Both the position numbers and the translations under genes were made by a program. Positions 59,401-64,000 of a DNA stretch of 64,000 nucleotides are shown here, piece by piece (the stretch's first letter is position 1; each line of letters opens with the position of its first letter). The DNA is taken from contig BCIX01000001.1 of assembly GCA_001600095.1 (NCBI GenBank), positions 372,001 to 436,000 of the forward strand, written 5' to 3'. The notes below the pieces were generated by a model. It ran no database searches. It was not told the DNA's origin and was given only the letters and a program-made list of their open reading frames with translations. This DNA comes from Bullera alba. Its lineage: Eukaryota; Basidiomycota; Tremellomycetes; Tremellales; Bulleraceae.

Positions 59401-61050
59401 ACGTTGTCGACTGGAAGAACTTGGTGTTCTTGAGCGACCTAAACAAGTTTCGCTTGGCCATGGCCTTGGGTGGCCTTTGATGCAGGGCGTTCAGTACGTA
59501 TACCTTGAGCTAGAAGGACGTTAGTATATTGACGATTCGCTGCTTGCACAATCATACTCACCAGCTTCTGATAGGAAACCCTGATCTTCACCGGCTGATC
59601 AGGCGGGCAGTGTTCGAGGTAGAAGTTCTTGATCATTGGCACATCCTGAGCTCTTCTGGTGTGACCACTTCTCCGGTTGTAAGGGTATGGCGCCCAGTAC
59701 AGGGCGATAGCATCGGCAGTGTTGTCGCCGCTCAGCTCCTTGTCCTCCAAGAACGGCTCCATCTCATCTGGGAACTCAAAGTCCTCATCCTCGTCGTTAC
59801 CGAATCCAAACACTTCGTCCTCGTGCGAAACCAGAGGCGTGTGAGCCTCTTGCACGACTCGCTGGGAGATGGGGTTGATCAGAGGGTCGAAGTAGAATGC
59901 TGGGAGATCCGGGTCGTCCGTCTTGATGTAGACGTTCTTCACTTCGTGGTATTTGCCAATGTGAACCGATCGGGGTAACGAGTTGTACAGATGTGGGAAA
60001 GCGACCTTGTACTCGGATCGGATGACACCTCTGATTATGACCTTGTTGATGTCGTTGAACTCGTTCCAGTCCTCGTCAAACGCCTCCGTGTCCCGGAACA
60101 ATGGCTCGAACTTGGGTCCTCCTGGCAGAGCAATGTTCAACGCCTTCGCGGTGAAGAAACTCTTCTTGTCGAAAAGGTAGAACGCATTGTTGTCTGAGTA
60201 GTCGGACAACAGCTGTCTACCGATTCGATATAAATTGGCCATTTGGGGCAGGTTGAGCGAGAAGTATTTGTAGCTGGATCCGTTGACGTGAGGAGTATCG
60301 AGCAGTGGCTTTGGGTCGTAAAACCAGTCGATAATCGCCTCATCGTCCTCCTCGTCAAGCTCCAGCTGGATAGCCTCGAGTGGATCGACGTCCAGAACGT
60401 TGTCTCCGTAGTCCATCGGTGGCTCTTCGTCATCGAATGGTGGGAACCGCATTCGCTTGAAATGCCTTCTATCTCTCTTCTCCCGTCTCATCGCCAGCCA
60501 CATGGATGCCCACTGAGCGTGATACACAGGCTCGATGACCTGCGGGACCTCGTTGACGAATGTGATAGCTCCGGAGACGTGATAAAGAACGGGCACTTCT
60601 CGTACTTGCTACATAGGCCAAATGTCAGCGTTGTGCCCGCCGACTCTTTAGAACATCACTCACCTCCCATGGCTGGGGGATATTCTCCAGCAACTTCATC
60701 ACAGCGTGTGGGACATATTTCAATGCACCGAGATGCACTCTCTTGTCATTTCTAAACTTTCGATTCGACATGTCTCCGTGATCTTTGATGATTTTCCTGA
60801 TATGCTCAGGTGGCAGATCCGCCTTTCCAAAGTCGACCCCACCACCTCCTCCTTGCCTCCTCTTCTCCTGGAACCGCTTCTTCTGACTAGCCCTCCATTT
60901 CCTAGCCTTCTTCTGAACCTCCTCTGCGCTCAGTTGACCGAAAAAGTCTCCGTCCATCCTTGCGTCGCCGTTTGTCTGCGTCGATGGCCCTGATGGCGGG
61001 AAGCCAGGAGGCGCTTGCGCCCCTGTCCCGAATCCTGGCGGCAAGGACAT
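53490..61050 (-). CDS. PRP8: PRP8, U5 snRNP core splicing factor
   Basis: The central scaffold of the spliceosome active site. About 2,350-2,400 residues in about ten exons, the usual length. The N-terminus (MSLPPGFG then a Gly/Pro-rich leader) leads into [20 protein letters not shown] and [20 protein letters not shown]. The reverse-transcriptase-like domain follows, with [39 protein letters not shown] and [20 protein letters not shown]. The linker and endonuclease-like parts contain [19 protein letters not shown] [20 protein letters not shown]. The RNase H-like domain has [20 protein letters not shown]. The C-terminal JAB1/MPN domain ends [20 protein letters not shown] and an acidic tail after the last intron. 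No intein interrupts the protein. One 57-nt intron (59018-59074) is a multiple of three without a stop. Confidence 0.97.
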
Positions 61051-61391
61051 GGCTCTGACGCTTTTTGGTGGTGAGTTTGACGTTCGATGACAATGTTATC
61101 GAGTGCGACTTGTGCAACTAGTGGCAAGCTCGACCTGCTCGCGATCGACCTCCTCCGCCCTCGCCTGCTCTCTCGGCGATATCCCCTCGCCACGCTCATG
61201 TGGCAAATTAAATTCCCACGCGGCGGTTTTCATTTTCTGGGTGGAATGGGGAGCCCCGCAATCACGATCGTGGGCCCGGTTGTCGCCGGATCACTCAATC
61301 GCTCACCAACGGTCGAAGGATGGCGATGCAATGGCGATGGCGAGAGAGATCGACCTGAGACGCATCTTGTGTACAGACTAGACGAGCCGCC
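61051..61391. promoter_or_regulatory. Divergent promoter, PRP8 / SurE gene
   Basis: 341 bp between genes read away from each other. A GC-rich, CG-dinucleotide-rich middle (near 61140-61240) separates the two leaders; GCGGCGGTTT and GGCAAATTAAATTC occur there. No coding frame or strong known element was assigned. Confidence 0.45.
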
Positions 61392-62819
61392 ATGAGCAGA
61401 CTCCCCATGTATGGCAAGCGGCCATGTGTACTCCTGACAGTGAGTTGACAGCTTGGTGGCAGTCGCTGAATCGCCCAGAACGACGATGGTCCTCCCAGTG
61501 CATTCTCGCCTAATATCTACGGCTTTGCTCGACTCTTGCAGGACAAGCTGGGCTGGGACGTCAAAGTGGTTGTGCCCGACTGCCAAAAGTCATGGTCCGT
61601 TGCAGTGTCTATCATATCGGACGCGTGCTGAGACTACGATAGGGTTGGCAAAGCATATGCTATCAGCGATGTGATCTCCGCCAGCTACTTCTATCCTCGT
61701 GGTGAGATAGATCTACATATAGCAACACTTATCTTTGAGCTCACGGTCGTTAGGTCCCGATGGTATGACCGGTGATATCACTCCCGTCTCACGCCCTCTC
61801 AAAGATGACGAGACGATGGAATGGGTCCTTTTGTCCGGTGTAAGAGCCCGTCTTGGCATCCTGCTAGAACATCGCTCACCTCGCAACTTAGACTCCGGCA
61901 ACGTGCGCCAATATCGGTCTACACAACCTGTATCCTGGACAGATCGATCTGGTCATTTCTGGACCTAATCGTAAGACCAATCTCTCAGTCTCACAATCAA
62001 GTCAACTCACTCTGTACAGATGGTCGTAATTCCTCGACAGCATTCGCTCTATCATCGGGCACTATCGGCGCAGCACTGGGAGCCGCTTTGGCCGTGCCTA
62101 TACCTGGACCCACGTCCGGACCCTCATTACATGCCGATCACATTCCAGCTATCGCTCTGTCCTATGGTGTAATAAAGCGGCCCGTACCTGCCATCGTCTC
62201 ACAGCTGGCGCACGAGGCCTCAGCAGAAGTCTGTGCGCGGTTGTGGGATGATTGGGGATACGAAGACGGCACTGGCAAGAGGATACAGCTGTATACGATA
62301 AATGTGCCATTAGAAGAAGAGCCATTGCGGCCTGAAAACCGGAAAGTGTGCTGGACCAGGTTATGGCGAAATGCCTACGGCGCTCTGTTCCAGGCTACCA
62401 AGGCGTGAGTGGCAAGCCTAGACGGCATGGTCTTTGTGTGTCCATCACTGACCTCATTTAGCGAAACCACAACACACGACCCTTCTGACAACACCTCGCA
62501 GAACAACTCGACAGCAGGTCAATCGACAGCAGCGGTTGCCGGCCCAGGAGCTGTACCCACCTCCGAATCACCAGACACGCCAAAGCAGGACGATGCTGAA
62601 TCCCGGCGGTTACGCTTCAAATTCGCACCTACAATGGGTCACCTGCTCACACCTCGGCCGGAAGATGTGCCAGAAGGGACGGATGCCTGGGGTTTTGCCA
62701 GAGGCTATATCACAGTAACGCCACTCAAGGCCGAGTTTGCCAGTATCGCCGACAGTGCCCGTGCTTTCGGAAGCGATGAAGAAGGTGCCGGGCCTTGCGC
62801 CGGTCGGATGTGGAAGTGA
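61392..62819 (+). CDS. SurE-type acid phosphatase / 5'-nucleotidase
   Basis: A metal-dependent nucleotidase or acid phosphatase of the SurE family, about 370 residues in seven exons. The metal-binding start is KRPCVLLT joined over an intron to NDDGPPSAFSPNIYGFARLL. This is followed by WDVKVVVPDCQKSWVGKAYA across a second intron (donor GTCCGT), DVISASYFYPRGPDGMTGD, and ATCANIGLHNLYPGQIDLVI. Then come SGPNHGRNSSTAFALSSGTI, with the family's conserved Asn/His/Ser, and HIPAIALSYGVIKRPVPAIV. The C-terminus is PTMGHLLTPRPEDVPEGTDA, WGFARGYITVTPLKAEFAS. Yeast Pby1 fuses SurE to a tubulin-tyrosine-ligase-like domain; here the frame ends without one. The start is the first ATG before the leader. Confidence 0.9.
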
Positions 62820-63017
62820 GACTTGGATCAACTATTCACGTCCTTCCCGAGCTCACTATAATCAGGTCGCAATCGCGCTTGTGAACACGACCTATTAAGC
62901 TTCGGGCGCCATTTTGCGGGTATCGTCTTTTACATGCTGTTTATCGTCATGATGGAATAGCCATTGGCACAGGTATAGGTCATTATAGTCATTGTCATGA
63001 TGTTGGTATGAAGACGC

Positions 63018-64000
63018 TCAGAAGGCCTTCTTGTGGATGATATCCGGATCCTCCTTGTACTCGTCTGCCGAAACCCACATCTTCTTGAAAGTGCTTAGAC
63101 CGGCTAAGATACTTCCGCCTATCCAGGTAGAGTACTTTCTTTCCGGGGGAGCGTATATCTTCAGCTTGATGTCCTTCAGCGCCAGCTTCTTGACCTCGTG
63201 GAGTAGTCGATCGCCGAAGCCTGTCGAGTTGTCAGCTGGGACGGACATGCCTTGTTGAGGTTTACTGACCTGTACACAGCGTCGATCCTCCTGACAGGAC
63301 AATATTGCTGAACAGCGCCTTCCGCAGATCCATGTCCGTACGGTTGATCGAGTCCACAATGACCTAGTGTGGTGTCAGGCTCTATGCAGTCGGTATATCT
63401 TCTCCCACTCACCTGATGAACACCGGGATACTCCTGTCCTATAAGCTCAGGGTTGAAGAGGATTTCTGGTGCTAAGAATCTCTCCGCTCCGAGCTGATGT
63501 TTATCAGAACATTGGCCTCATTGTAGAGCCACCATGACTCACCTGCATCACCTTTCCGTCAGGTAATCTAAATTCCTCCCATGCTCCGCCATTATCCTTC
63601 TCCTCCTTCGCAGGGTTGAGTGCAAGATAGCACGTCTTCTCCTTTATCGTCCTGACGACCTCTTTCTCGGCTGAGGTATGCAGGTAGTGACCGGACTTGC
63701 GCAGTAGCAGCTGTAGATGATCCGTCACGTCCCTGACATACAGGTCGATCAGCGTTGCTGATTACTGCAGTCGAAGGAAGCCTCACCGTCCAGCGAGATC
63801 TATTCTCTGAATGGCATGAGGCATGGAGAATCCCTCGAACACTGGCACGGCGTGTGTCACACCATCTCCCGAGTCGAGCACAATCCCAGTCGTCCGTCCT
63901 GACGAGTATCTACAAATGGTCAGTAGCGCTCCGAGCTTCCGAGCCAAGCTTATAACCCACAGCGACAAGACAGCTTGGACGCTGGTGAAGAAAGCTGGCA
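63018..64000 (-). CDS. Actin-related protein, Arp1/centractin type, C-terminal part
   Basis: The 3' part of an actin-family gene; the 5' end lies beyond the window. Exons give [13 protein letters not shown] then [20 protein letters not shown], the nucleotide-binding phosphate loop of actins. After these come [36 protein letters not shown] and [17 protein letters not shown]. Next are [19 protein letters not shown] (with a small exon in between) and [20 protein letters not shown]. The C-terminus [26 protein letters not shown] ending differs from conventional actin (IVHRKCF). It is closest to Arp1/centractin, which forms the dynactin minifilament. The Arp1 call rests on the [14 protein letters not shown] segment and the ending; another actin-like class is possible. 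It converges on SurE. Confidence 0.82.

Overview
The window is gene-dense nuclear DNA from a fungus, most likely a basidiomycete yeast of the Tremellomycetes (the Cryptococcus/Kwoniella kind). This placement is an inference. It rests on genes broken by many 50-70 nt introns with GTGAGT/GTAAGT/GTCAGT donors and CTGAC/CTGAT branch sites, on short intergenic gaps, and on the gene set: a CSL transcription factor, a TRP/Flc-type membrane protein, an Rck/Srk1-type kinase and a Vpr-like subtilase. I see no transposon, CRISPR array, rRNA or convincing tRNA.

Layout, left to right. A 5'-truncated quinone oxidoreductase (1-589, +). SUB1/PC4 coactivator (778-1420, -). An unknown Ser/Pro-rich coiled-coil protein (about 3028-5390, +). 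An F-box protein (5654-8386, -), divergent from a small cyclophilin-E-type RRM protein (8748-9435, +). Two orphan acidic reading frames (9657-10160 and 10513-11007, the second broken by an in-frame TGA). A SulP sulfate permease with STAS domain (12006-14474, +). A GST-like protein (14916-16203, +). A TRP-like/Flc membrane protein (16380-20595, -). An Rck2/Srk1-type kinase (21085-24316, -). A type II DXD glycosyltransferase (25140-26515, -). MutY DNA glycosylase (27277-29354, -). U1-70K (30101-31610, -), divergent from an NDUFA4/B12D-type mitochondrial protein (32023-32474, +). A secreted subtilisin-like protease (34357-37443, +). ESF1 (38141-40739, +). SEC16 (40808-46411, -), divergent from a CSL transcription factor (46726-49968, +). 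ELG1/ATAD5 clamp unloader (50080-53190, -). PRP8 (53490-61050, -), divergent from a SurE nucleotidase (61392-62819, +). The 3' part of an Arp1-type actin-related protein (63018-64000, -).

Most genes are unrelated housekeeping genes, as is usual in fungi, and no operon-like cluster or clear new multi-gene system is visible. Two themes stand out. Two spliceosome proteins (U1-70K and PRP8) lie in the same window. The two genome-maintenance genes, MutY and ELG1, share a GC-rich MCB-like promoter element (G[A/G]CGCGTCGCG) about 100 bp upstream of their ATGs, which suggests shared G1/S control. Other points of interest are a divergent CSL factor, a GC-AG intron that conservation forces in the sulfate permease, a subtilase with altered catalytic-motif surroundings, and an orphan frame with an internal stop. 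Exon joins were made by hand from splice consensus and protein family continuity, with no transcript data.
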